DNA from: Liquidambar formosana
Lineage: Eukaryota > Streptophyta > Magnoliopsida > Saxifragales > Altingiaceae
Assembly: GCA_039720395.1 (NCBI GenBank)
Contig: CM077828.1
Location: 21,804,717 to 21,868,716, forward strand
Direction: 5' to 3'
DNA: 64,000 nt
Every line of letters begins with the position of its first letter. The stretch's first letter is position 1. The position numbers and the translations under genes were made by a program. Below are positions 54,501-64,000 of the stretch, one piece after another. The notes under the pieces were generated by a model. The model had not been told where the DNA came from. It made no database searches and saw nothing but the letters and a program-made list of their open reading frames with translations.

Positions 54501-56146
54501 AATGCTCACTTGAGATTTCTAGGGTTTTGATGAAGATGACAATGAATGTTGTTGTTTTATCTCAATCAATTACTCATAAATGAAATTACTCATAAATGAG
54601 CTCAAGTGTTGCTCTTATAGCCCTTGGGTCCAATATAACCGTTCTATAGCATTAAATGCCGGGAAAAGTAGTTGGGTGGCATTAAATGCTTCAAATGGCT
54701 GTTTAAAAACTAACCGTTATGTTTTCCCCAATAGATTTGGTCGACTAAAAGTTAGGTTTTGGTTGACTGAAAATTCCAAAAGATATAAAGAAATGTCTCA
54801 GACAAGTTGGTCGTCTGAAAGACCTTTTGGTCGACTGAAATAGCATTTTGGTTGTCTGAAAACAAAGTTTTAGTCGACTAAAAATTTCAGAAGGACATTT
54901 TCCAAATGAAATGCCTCGGACAAGTTAGTCGTCTAAAAAGACCTTTTGGTTGACTGAAATGGCATTTTGGTCGTCTGAAAATGAAGTTTTGGTCGACTGA
55001 ATATTCCAGAAGGATGAAAGACTTGAAGATTAAGCTTGGAATTTTTTGGTCGTCTGAGATGGCACTTTGGTCGTCTAAAACTTTTGGTCAACTGAAAAGA
55101 CCATTTGGTCGTCTGAAAGTCTCATTTTTCAGAAAACAAATTTTACAATAGTAAGTCCACTAACTTGACAGTTTTTGACCAAAAACCATTTGTATCTTTT
55201 AAAATAGTTTTACTACTTTATAAAGACTTTGGAGACCTAAGTGAGTATAGGATGGATCAATCTTATACAAAGGTCCTAAAACATTCATAAATCTAAGTTG
55301 AATGATATAGCTTTGAGGTTCCATAAATCTAAGTTACACAAAGGTCCTAAAACATTCATAAATCTAAGTTGTGACATGAGCTGTACAGCCTACTTTGTGA
55401 TTCCATTTGAACCATTTTGTGAAGTGAACATTATAATACCTGTCTCATCAAGAACTTCACTTGTTATTGGATATAGATCAAAACATCTAAACTTTATTAA
55501 TCATCAAAACAATGAGGGATTGAACACTTGGGGCCAACATGTGGCTTGAAGAGGAACACATTTTTAGACATTTTAGGACAAAAATTCTTAACCATGGATG
55601 CATGGTTAGATTTTACAAAGGCGGCTAACCGCTGTGCACCACTGTCACAAAGCTAGGGTTTGCACACAAGGTTGAGCCAAATGCTTTCCAACTCAAAATT
55701 TAACCTTTTTAAACATGTTTATAATGTAAATAAAGCCCAATTGAGGTTAAATGAGAGTAAATTAAGTGGATCACATGAGTCAATTTGAGCGAACTAAGAA
55801 AGGATCTTTTAGCCAACCTGAACCATTATGAGTCGAATTGATTTTAGACCATTAATTCATCAAATTGAACCTATATATAGACTTTATATATCTATATGAA
55901 CTCAAATTGACAACTTAGAGATCATTTCAAAGTCAAATGGAAAATATACGACTTAAAAGACACTAATGCCCTTAAAGTCACAAAATCTCTAAATGACTAT
56001 TGAAACCTCTTTCAAATTAAACCAAAATTCATATATGATCGTTAATGCCTTAAAAACCTAATGTAAATACCTAGACTCAAAAATAAAATAAAAACCTACA
56101 TGAAATGATGACCTCTAACTAGGGTGACAAGAATGGGGGTGTGACA
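51596..56146 (-). mobile_element. 3.1-kb solo LTR interrupted by a Copia solo LTR (total 4.55 kb)
   Basis: On the minus strand it starts TGTCACACCCCCATTCTTG and ends GGGTTCATT (the terminal CA has mutated). Flanks ACAAC (51591-51595) and ACAGC (56147-56151) differ by one base. Shared markers with 8341-11470 are GAGTTGCCACCTCATTTT, TTACGATGTGA, CTACTCCTCTA, AAACCTAAGATACTTAGTATC and TTTATGTAAAATATGA. A minus-strand TATATAAAG lies at 53679-53687. Without the nested LTR and its duplicated target it is about 3.07 kb, close to the other copy. No coding sequence. Confidence 0.72.
54061..55539 (-). mobile_element. Solo LTR, SIRE/Maximus-like Copia, nested
   Basis: Minus strand TGTTGGCCCCAAGTGTTC...TTGGGACTACA, flanked by CGTGG (54056-54060) and TGTGG (55540-55544). 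The end GGTTTATAAACCCTATTTACC-type sequence and CCCCCCTCTAGG match 12627-14023. From 54735 to 55125 it contains many GGTCGACTGAAA/GGTCGTCTGAAA units. A direct repeat ACAAAGGTCCTAAAACATTC lies at about 55268 and 55336. Confidence 0.8.
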
Positions 56147-57090
56147 ACAGCCACTTTACAGCAACCCATCCTATAGCAGCCCACTCGACATCAGCCACTC
56201 TACAGCAGTTCTACCTAGCTATTAGGTGCTCTAGATAGCTATCATTGCTGACTCCCAATGTTTATATCTTTCTTTTATTTTAATTCCCACCTTCTTGTAT
56301 ATAAATGCTAAGGTAGACTTGTATAGATGCACAAGTGATCAATAATAAGTTTCCTATTCCCAAATTGTTCAAACTCAAACTGTTTTTTAAGTTTGCACAT
56401 GGTATCAAAGCTATACGCCTCCTGGGAATAGAAAATTTTGAGTTCTTTTTGTTGGTCATTTTGCTATTAAGCTTTCATCCCCTAGCATCATAAAAGTTGT
56501 TGTCTTTGAGTTCATTTTGTTAGTCATTGCTCCCCGCCAACTTTCATCTCCTAATTTTCCAATTCCTAGAATTCCTTTTGCTACCAAAATCATCTTCAAT
56601 TTTTTTTTTTAAAAAGCAATGGCAGCCAATAACTCCACATCAGAATCTACAACAAACTCCAAGTCACTTCAATATTAGGTATGACAGAAGATACATTGAA
56701 TCCTTTTTCTTTTTCTTTTTTTTTTCCTTTTTTTTTGTTTTTTTTGTTTTTTGTTTTTTTGTTTTTGCATCATTCAGATCATCCCAATCTCGCTCTTGTT
56801 TCTCAATTGCTCACAAGCGAGAACTACAGTACGTGGAGTCGATCAATAATAATGGCTCTTACAGCTAAGAACAATTTGGCTTCATTGATAGGACCATTAA
56901 GTGAGTTGTTGATCCTTCTGATACAAGTTATTTACCTTGGAAATGCTACAATACCATGGTTTTTTCATGGCTCCTTAATTCTATTTCTAAGGAAATTACA
57001 GGTAGCATCATTTATGCTGAATCTGTTCATGAGATTTGGGAAGATCTCAAAGAAGAATTTAGGAAGATTGGAGAGAGATATGAGAGAATG
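56147..57090 (+). mobile_element. Copia element 5' end: LTR part, PBS and gag remnant
   Basis: An LTR 3' part (to ...TTTGCACA, 56399) with a repeated CAGCCACTYTACAGCA motif is followed by the PBS TGGTATCAAAGC (56400-56411). A gag frame begins at ATG 56619 (MAANNSTSESTTNS), stops, and after a T/TTTTTG run continues as HPNLALVSQLLTSENYSTWS, RSIIMALTAKNNL and, with a shift, WLLNSISKEITGSIIYAESV followed by HEIWEDLKEEF. That is the Retrotran_gag/UBN2 domain of Copia elements. Homology ends near 57060; pol is absent. Confidence 0.8.
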
Positions 57091-58230
57091 AGATAAAGAA
57101 GAATGGTGCTTATACAGAAGAGAGGGACACAAGACAGAAAGAGAGAGTAAAGGAAAGAGAAGTGAGAAAAGTGACGGATGAGTCTTAGGAAGGGGCAAGT
57201 TGAGGGGCATAATTAGCAAGCTACTTATATACCTACACCTATACATACACATTTACATACGCATACATATACACACACATCTATATCCACATTCATTGAT
57301 ATACATAATACATATACACATACACACACAAATACTATTGAGAGTCATCACTGATTCTCTAGAAGATGCCGAAAACCCCACCATCTTCTTCTCTTTCTTT
57401 CTCTTGATTTTTCCAACCCTATCTCCATCTCCTTCTCTAGACCTTTCTCTTTCTAGATCTCTTTCCTTCTCTCTTTTATTTCTTTCTTGTTTTCTCTAGA
57501 TTCTTCTTTATGCACTACCATTCTCTTGAAGCTTCCACAATGTTGACAACATTGGAGAAGACCGAGAAGCTTCTAAGTCAGTGGAGAACAGACTCCAAGA
57601 AGCAACCAGCATCTATAAAAAGGGGGCAAGGGCCTCCTTTATGTATGTGTCATGTGGAGTGAAACACAAGTGTGAGTAAGTCTTCCATTGTATGTACGTG
57701 TGGTGTGGTGTGGGAAGTTCCAAATCTTGGTGAGGGTGTTATAAGGTGTAATATGTGTATAGTGTATCTAAGTGTGAGTGTGTAGTGTTTCTTAAGTGTA
57801 TGTGAGTGTAGTATTTCTAAGGTGTGAGTAAGTGGTAAAGTGAGGGTGTCTAGTGTGTATTACAAGTATGGTAATATTGTGTGAGTGAGAGTTTAGTCTT
57901 TTTGTGGTGAGTCTCATGTGTATAGTGTAATTTGTTCAGTGTTAATAAAATATTTAATTTTAGTTTCTGTTGCGTTCTACTCAACAAATACATATGCACA
58001 TACACATACATCTACATCCACATTCATTGATACACATAATACACATACACATACACACATCTACATCCACATTCATTGATATACACATACACACATCTAT
58101 ATCCACATTCACTAATATACATAATACACAAACAGACACACATCTACATCCACATTCATTTTCGACTCTCTCTCTAATATATAATGCATATATATATAAA
58201 CATGAAAAATGAACGAGAAGAGAACCTAAC
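57090..58230. repeat. CA-rich minisatellites and a promoter-like stretch
   Basis: 57221-57345 and 57985-58190 contain related ACATACACAT-rich tandem repeats with a longer unit of about 45-55 bases (ACATCTACATCCACATTC, ATTGATACACATAATAC). Between them, 57520-57970 has CTATAAAAAGGGGGC (about 57613) and GTGTGAGT-rich sequence that looks like an LTR or retroelement leader. No coding region is supported. Confidence 0.5.
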
Positions 58231-58234
58231 CGGT

Positions 58235-58462
58235 CTAGCACCTCTTCTTCAGGTGAGGATGGCGGCGGTAGATGTGGTCGCACATATCACCCTTAGACCG
58301 AAAGCATCAATCGGTACAGGCTCTACTGGAGCAGAATAGCTTGAAGTTATGGTGCTCCTTCCTCTGGTGAGTAACGATTGTCGCTGCTTTAGCAAACTCC
58401 TGATGGCAAATGTTGCAGAACCCATTCGTATCAAAATAACCTTCGTCAACTAACTCTTCCAT
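58235..58462 (-). pseudogene. Two-finger C2H2 mini-protein gene, full length with one stop
   Basis: A 75-residue frame from ATG 58462 to TAG 58235: MEELVDEGYFDTNGFCNICH, QEFAKAATIVTHQRKEHH, NFKLFCSSRACTD, TGA (58309-58307), CFRSKGDMCDHIYRRHPHLK and KRC. Both fingers keep all zinc ligands; the only lesion is one TGA between cysteine and phenylalanine of finger 2. The leader on the minus strand is CT-rich, like the other copies. It is the only copy that retains start, both fingers and stop, and lies alone rather than in a duplicated block. It could be a recent pseudogene, a sequencing error or a real gene with readthrough. Confidence 0.75.
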
Positions 58463-60780
58463 GGAGTGATGGAGGGAAAAACGCAGAAGAAGAAGATAGA
58501 GAGGAGAGGATAGAGGAGAGGAGAAGAGAGAGAGGGGATGGTACGGTCACTCTGGCTTAGTAATCATGCATACAAACATATGAGGGAGTCGGGATTCAGT
58601 GTTGCAGTGAGATTTCTTGGCACCGTGCGAGTGCCTCCAGATTTCGACACGTGGTGCAGCGCCTCAGCTAACGGCGGGAACGATTCCACTTAATAAAACG
58701 ACTCCAAGCTTATGTGTTTTGACTTCCAAACGCAAGTTAATGGCAGTAAGCCAGCAACTCACTGTTACCCCAAAAACTCTAGTTTGGAACTCCATCACCG
58801 GTGCCGAAACTCCATCATTTCTAGTTTGGAATCCTTTTTTTTTTTTTTTTTTTTTTCCTGTGGTCTTTCTTCTTCTTCATCCATTTGCACTTCTTCTCTT
58901 TATTCTCTCCTATCTTTTGGTCTTCTCACCTTCTTTTTTTTTAATACTTTACCTCTCCTGCCTTTTCCTTTCTATTTCTCTCTAATTCCCTATATTTCCT
59001 TCTTCTTAAGCACATTCATCCAGCACACTCACCTCCCAAACCCACCATCAGTAGGTGTACGAGATGATCTTCACCGCCGGACCAAATTGATTTGCTATGG
59101 TTTTTCGGCGTGCACTCCATTTCTGGCTCAGGCTTAAGCTGACGAGGTTCTCTCGCCTTCATCCCAAGCTGCAATGGATTTGTACAATGTTGGGATGTTA
59201 CAGATAGATTTTTATTTATATTTATTTATTTATTTATTTTTGAAATTAGATATGGGTTTTGATCACCAACAATTGGTGCAATAATTATACCCATTTTAAT
59301 GCCGAAAAAATCGGAAGAACAAATTTTTTTTTTACACCCCAATTGTTGGAGAATCACAAATCTGGCTCTTCTTTCCTATTGTTTGGGACATTCCATTAGA
59401 CCCAAAGTCATTGGCATTTGATCACTTTGACTATTCATACATATTAAGGTAATGCATTAAGTCAATCAATTTTATTTTAACTTTCCAATTTTACCCCTCT
59501 TGTGATAAACTTAATGTGATGGTGGATATTACAATGGTGGTTTCAAATATAGTAAAGGTATTTTGGAAAAAAAATATAATAATTTGTTTTAAGTCTTTTG
59601 TTTCATTGTTTGGCTTGCCTCTTGAAATAAGACTGAATTTCACCTCTTTATGAAGGTTAGAGGCGGTAATTTGTCAGTGACTAAATTAAACTTTACCTTA
59701 TAGAAGTTTGAGGCTCTATTTGTTTCGGTGTAATTTGCATTACAGTGTAAAAGTCTTTTCATGTAAATCCAATTTCAATCAAAATTTGGATTTTCAAATG
59801 GTTTTCCATTGTTTGGTTTACCTCTTGAAATAAGACAGAATTTCACCTCTTAATGGTGGTTACATGCGGTTATTTGTTAGAGTACTTTTTGACTCCAAAA
59901 TTCTACTTTATTTCACTTTCATTGATCACGTGGCATACGTATGATAGTTACATGGAAGACCCACTCCGTGTTTAACCCTTTATTGTTGGTCAAACCAATC
60001 CAGAAAGCTTCCAAGAGAAGGCCTTGCTTTAGATGAACCGACTTGAAGCCATTTCTACTGTTAAACAAATTTCTTTCACGTACTAATTAGTAATCACATA
60101 AAAAGATAAGGAAGCATGAGAACCCACAAGGCCACAAGAACCTTTGCTTTCTGTTAACCCTTCGCGAATGGCAATAGAGATGGGAGAATATGATGTAATC
60201 ATGTAGAGGGAGATAGAGGCTAGCATTTGGGGTCTGGGAGCTTCAATTTACACCAATATTTTTGCCCTTGGCACATGGCAATTAATAAAGAAAATTTATT
60301 TCTATTTTACCCCTTATCAAAATGAGTACGTGTTAAGGACAAAATGAGTTAAAAACAAAATTTAAATTTTCTTTCCACACTCATTGACAAATATTCCCAA
60401 TCATAAAAACTCCCTCACTTATAAACCCTTACTTCACTCCCTAGTCCTAGTTTATATAACTGATATCCATGGGTCACAAAACAACAAGTATTTGTATTTG
60501 GTCACAAGGCAATTTCATTTATTTGAAGCATTCTTAAAAAATTGTAGCGGCTTGAACGTTTTCAATCTTCAACTTCTATAAAATTTTATGATATGAAAAT
60601 ATTCTATTCAATTGCCAGCCCTCCCCATGAACTATACAGATTTCAAGATTACTCTCACACTATTATCTTGATCCTTGCAAATATAGTGGGATGGGTCATG
60701 AGTGTGTTTTTCTTTTAAAAAAATATGAAAACAAGGGCGCCCAACAAATTTTTGGTTTTTAAGAAAAGAAAAAAAAAAAT
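58463..60780. other. Intergenic upstream of the HRQ1-like gene
   Basis: Purine-rich leader of the zinc-finger copy (58480-58540), a T-run (58830-58856), then (TTTA)n near 59215-59240. 59365-59600 is an inverted copy of the MITE at 5881. 59594-59690 and 59805-59890 are diverged direct repeats (CATTGTTTGGYTTRCCTCTTG, AATTTCACCTCTT). The 141-codon frame at 58712-59137 is T-run driven and unconvincing. Confidence 0.5.
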
Positions 60781-60800
60781 TTCAAGGGAAAAAAGAAAAT

Positions 60801-60843
60801 CGTTTAAAAGCGGTGTTACTAACACCGCTTTCGTTTAAAAGCG
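60801..60843. repeat. Perfect 11-bp-arm palindrome between 12-bp direct repeats
   Basis: AAGCGGTGTTA, C, TAACACCGCTT (60808-60830) is a perfect inverted repeat. CGTTTAAAAGCG occurs on both sides (60801-60812 and 60832-60843). It lies 290 bases before the HRQ1-like start codon. Confidence 0.7.
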
Positions 60844-61132
60844 TGTTTTATGCGGAGATGCCAGGGATTTGAGAAAATTTTAAACTTGGATACCCCAATT
60901 GAAGTGGACTTCCCACGTGCGGACTTAAGTATAAGCTCGACAAACCGATTCCCCGCCAACGCCTAGGTTTTTTTTTTTTTTGCCCCGACGCCCAAACGGG
61001 AGAAACCCTCAGACCAGTCACCGGAAAACGACGAACCCTTGTTGGCTCTGCTGAGTAATCCGGCCAAGCAGTGCCCATGCAACAGTCACAGTGTCACGAA
61101 CCATATCGATATTGAAGATACATGAGAAGGAA

Positions 61133-62392
61133 ATGGCGGATAGCCAGAGAGAAATCGAAGTTCGATGCCTAACCGGTGAATCCACCGCCGTTTCTATTTC
61201 GCCTGACAAAACCATTCAAGACCTCAAGCTCCTGTTGAAGCAATCCTTCCTTCCCGCCTCAAACACTCCCAATTTTCACCTCTTCCTCAAGGCAAACCAT
61301 CCCCCCCTCCCCCCCCCCCCCCCCCTCTCTCTCTCTATATATATATGTGTAACCATTTTGCTAATCTGATTTTAAGCTCTGTTTGGATCTTGGAAAAAAT
61401 GAGGGAAAAGTAAGGAAAATGACGAAATTTGCTTACTAATAATTTTTTTTCTGGAGCATTTTTGCTCTTTTTTCTTTCCTTTCCCTCAATTTTTCTCAGT
61501 TCCAAGCAGAGGCTTACTGGGTTTTGTTTTCATATTCATATTTATTTTTATGTATTTAATTTAATGTTTTTAGGCAATGTGTGAAATGCTAGTTTACATT
61601 TTTATTTTTTGGTTTCGTTCTTATTCCTTGCAATTCATGTAATAGGGTGCAAAATTGAGCTTGCAAAGTCGGATAAGCAGTCACTCGATTAAGTCTGGAG
61701 AATTCGTAGTTCTCGTTCCGTTTACCAAGAAGGATAGGCTACAAACCCAGCAATCCCATCAATGTGAAACTCCTTCGACACTTCCCGATCACAGTTTTGC
61801 CTCAAACTTCGCTGATTTGGCTTGGTCTGATATGATGCAAGATTTATCATCATTGCGCGACATAGCAAACAATGAAACTAAAACTGATTTTACGTCGGAT
61901 AGTATAAATTTTGGAGATAGAACTGAAATGAATGCAGAAAAATCTGTTACTTGTTCTTCAAAGGCGAAACGTAGGAGTGTTGATGGCCATAAGCAAGAAG
62001 GGCTCTCAGATGACCTTATACTGAGCATATTGCAGTGTCCTAGCAAGGATTTTCTTGATGAACAGAATTGTGAAAGATTAACTCGGGTTTTGGAAGCGGT
62101 GATTTGTTTATCAGATGCGCATTCTGGGGAGTGCATGTTATTAAAAGAAGCCAATTTACGAAACAGTGGTGTGGGATTGTGTAGAGACGATAGCAGTTCG
62201 TGCTTGTGTCCCCCATGTTTGAAGATAATGACGAAGTCCTTTTCGTTCTTAAACATATGCTCTGCATTTCTTCAGCTGCAGTGTGAAGAGATCACACTGG
62301 CATATTTGAAGGAAGCGCTGAACCAGCTGGAAAAGTTTGGACTCCGAGTTGGTATTGAGGACCTAGAGCATCTTTCTGTCCTTTGCCCTAAG
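61133..62392 (+). CDS. HRQ1: HRQ1-like helicase with N-terminal ubiquitin-like domain, exons 1-2 (partial)
   Basis: Exon 1 (61133-61291, 53 codons) and exon 2 (61646-62392, 249 codons) join in phase 0. Residues about 8-76 form a ubiquitin-like fold: IEVRCLTGEST, VSISPDKTIQDLKLLLKQSF, then, across the junction, FHLFLK|GAKLSLQ and SGEFVVLVPF. Further on are WSDMMQDLSSL, DDLILSILQCPSKDF, CPPCLKIMTKSFSFLNI, ALNQLEKFGLRVGIEDLEHL and SVLCPK. This matches the pre-helicase part of plant HRQ1 (RecQ4-related helicase, DNA crosslink repair) as I remember it; the helicase motifs lie beyond the window. Start: ATG 61133 begins the domain, and no in-frame ATG lies upstream. Exon 2 ends CCTAAG|GTAATT. Intron 1 appears to use a GC donor. 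Confidence 0.75.
61292..61645 (+). other. HRQ1-like intron 1, GC-AG type with C17 tract
   Basis: The only junction that joins the ubiquitin-like domain in frame is CTCAAG|GCAAAC ... TGTAATAG|GGTGCA. The donor is GC, with a good match to the GC-AG consensus around it. Eight bases into the intron lie C7-T-C17 (61301-61325), then (CT)n and (AT)n. Confidence 0.75.
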
Positions 62393-64000
62393 GTAATTGA
62401 TTAGATTTCTGAAATTTGTATTTGCCAAATCGTTTCTAGAGTTTTTATGTTAATTCAAAATGACCAACTTTTTATATTTATTCTGTTCACTTTGTAACCT
62501 TCTAATGGGGTAGTTGACTTGTTCACATTAGCCTAGTTACTTGATACTTATAGTCAGTTTGAGGGTTATAACTAAAGGAAATGTCATTGCCACCATATGG
62601 GAAACTACACTAAACCCAGATTTTGATTTCACGCGTCTATATCTCTTTTATCAAAGGTATTCAATATGATTGAGCCAAGTGAAGGAAATGTAATTATCCA
62701 CATATGAGAAAGCTCCATTAGAAACAGATTCCTATATCCTACATATCTGACCACAATTAACTTTCTACATCTGGGAAAATCCATTCTAGAAGGAAATATA
62801 TTGGTGGTGAATGATCTGAATTCTCAAGCTGCGCTGTGTTTAGTGTGGCAAGAAGTACGGTAAGCAATGTAATCTTAAATGGCAATAAGTGGCATAGTCT
62901 CTCTGTAAACCTTCTACTCCTGTAAGTTTTCTCCATTCTCCCGCGATGCTCTAGTCCTCTGTTATGTGGGTTCAGTTGTGAGCATTATATGTCGGTATGT
63001 TCGTATGTATCTATTGGTTGGAGTTGTCCAACCCCATTTCTTAGAATTCTGAGACCTGTATTTGAAGGCTTCAACATGGAATTGACCACCAAAACAATAT
63101 AGATTAAATACATGGACTATGAAGTTTGCTTTATAATTTTGCATACAGCGATATTAGAATCCAAATATTGAAATTTGGCTGACAAAAACTTATCCCCAGT
63201 AGTTTCAACATACTTTGAAGTTGGGGTGTAAGTGTATATAAATCAGGTGTTATGCAAATGAAGAAAGTGTAATTCAGGAGTAATGTGCTGGAATTTTTGG
63301 GGTAGAGGAGTTTGACATTGTTTTTTATTTTTATTTATTATATTTTAATTCCATAGATAACTTACTAAACACACACACACAGAGGTTGGCAGGACGAAGG
63401 TAGAAGCCAAGCACACATTAGTATCTAATTAGGTTGATGTATTAACTTTAGTTAATGAGTACCAAAGAAGAATTAATGTTAATTTTAGCAACTCTTCAAA
63501 GCATGCTCGTGTGATGATGTATATTGCAAAATTCTTGTATGGAAATGGTACATGATACTCCCTCCATCCCACAAAGATAGGCCATTTTTGCAACTTTTTT
63601 TTGTCCCAAAATGTTTGTCCACTTTGAAAAGTCAGATCATTTTTTTATTGAACTTTCCTATACTACCCTTAGTTGTTTCAATAATTACTTTCAACACAAA
63701 ACCCAATAACAAACAAGAAAGGGTACTTTTGGAAAGTTAGAGTTTAAAAAATGACAAGTCAATGCAATAATAACTTTTCTTAAACTGCGTGTTTTGTCAA
63801 ACTTTGCCTATCTTTGTGCGTCGGAGGGAGTATTAAATATCAGTAAGAAGGGTGCATATATGCTTTTGTGCTCTTATAGAGTTCGTGCTTGGTTCTTATT
63901 ATTTTCAGTTGGGGAGATTAGTACTTATGATGATTCTTGTGGATGCCTTGGGCTCTCAGAGTAGCATTTTTTTTCCACATGGTTTTGTTGAAAAATTCTT
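62393..64000 (+). other. HRQ1-like intron 2 (continues past the window)
   Basis: After the GTAATT donor I see no exon that continues the protein. 62800-63160 resembles 42700-43010 (TTGTCCAACCCCATTTCT, GAAGGCTTCAACATGGAATT) and 63835-63890 resembles 43005-43055. A Stowaway MITE lies at 63558-63830. An (AC)6 lies near 63370. The stretch after 63906 (TTTTCAGTTGGGGAG) has an acceptor-like AG, but the codons after it do not look like HRQ1. Confidence 0.55.
63558..63830. mobile_element. Stowaway MITE in the HRQ1-like intron
   Basis: 273 bp with TIRs CTCCCTCCATCCCACAAAG and (inverted) CTCCCTCCGACGCACAAAG, both followed by ATAGGC. It is flanked by TA on each side (63556-63557, 63831-63832), the mariner-type duplication. 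No coding capacity. Confidence 0.92.

Noticed and set aside
57985..58190. Regular short repeats that could be taken for a CRISPR-like array
   Set aside because: Plant nuclear context, no unique spacers of constant length, and the unit is CA-rich minisatellite sequence.
58712..59137. 141-codon ORF upstream of the HRQ1-like gene
   Set aside because: Driven by a 27-T run and CTTCTT repeats; the F/S/L-rich translation has no family resemblance.
63906..64000. Possible third exon of the HRQ1-like gene after TTTTCAG
   Set aside because: The codons after this acceptor-like site do not continue the conserved HRQ1 sequence expected after SVLCPK, and an adjacent stretch is shared with the repeat at 43005-43055.

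Overview
The window is nuclear DNA of a flowering plant, almost certainly a eudicot. It is AT-rich and intron-bearing, genes are sparse, and it is full of plant LTR retrotransposons, LINEs, Mutator-like elements (MULEs), MITEs and a tRNA-derived SINE. The recognisable host genes are plant families: F-box/DUF295 (KIB-type) proteins, an F-box/LRR fragment, a GEKO1-type D-aminoacyl-tRNA deacylase and a ubiquitin-like-domain HRQ1-type helicase. The species cannot be named from sequence alone.

Layout. 1-3.2 kb: a short LTR element lying in a small zinc-finger gene remnant, then more zinc-finger remnants and a scrambled F-box fragment. 4.2-6.3 kb: an unidentified ORF and dispersed duplicates. 6.9-14.7 kb: a dead GEK1 gene (minus strand) split by a LINE that carries two solo LTRs. 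15.2-18.8 kb: another truncated zinc-finger gene, LTR fragments and a MITE. 18.8-22.7 kb: nested LINEs (minus) with a solo LTR. 23.4-26.9 kb: a MULE that captured an F-box/LRR gene and was then hit by a small LTR element. 27.1-28.3 kb: intact F-box/DUF295 gene 1 (minus). 29.6-35.2 kb: duplicate copies of left-hand segments, including a second short LTR element inside a zinc-finger gene. 36.3-38.7 kb: a MULE with a repeat-peptide ORF nested in a G/C-rich repeat. 40.6-41.8 kb: intact F-box/DUF295 gene 2 (minus). 42.2-46.8 kb: duplicated sequence carrying a SINE and two LINE 3' ends. 47.1-51.3 kb: three MULE-type elements with perfect 9-bp target duplications. 51.6-56.1 kb: a long solo LTR with another nested in it. 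56.1-57.1 kb: a Copia 5' end. 58.2-58.5 kb: a near-intact zinc-finger gene with one stop codon. 61.1-64.0 kb: the 5' exons of an HRQ1-like gene (plus), continuing past the window.

Only three loci look like working host genes: the two F-box/DUF295 paralogues and the HRQ1-like gene. The rest is a record of segmental duplication, insertion, LTR-LTR recombination and gene-fragment capture. Many insertions can be bounded to the base because target-site duplications survive, and some can be checked against an empty copy of the site elsewhere in the same window. The least-known element is a family of about 75-residue two-finger C2H2 proteins with a FFDTNGxCNxC signature, present as at least eight remnants. 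All coordinates and translations were read by eye; no similarity search was run.
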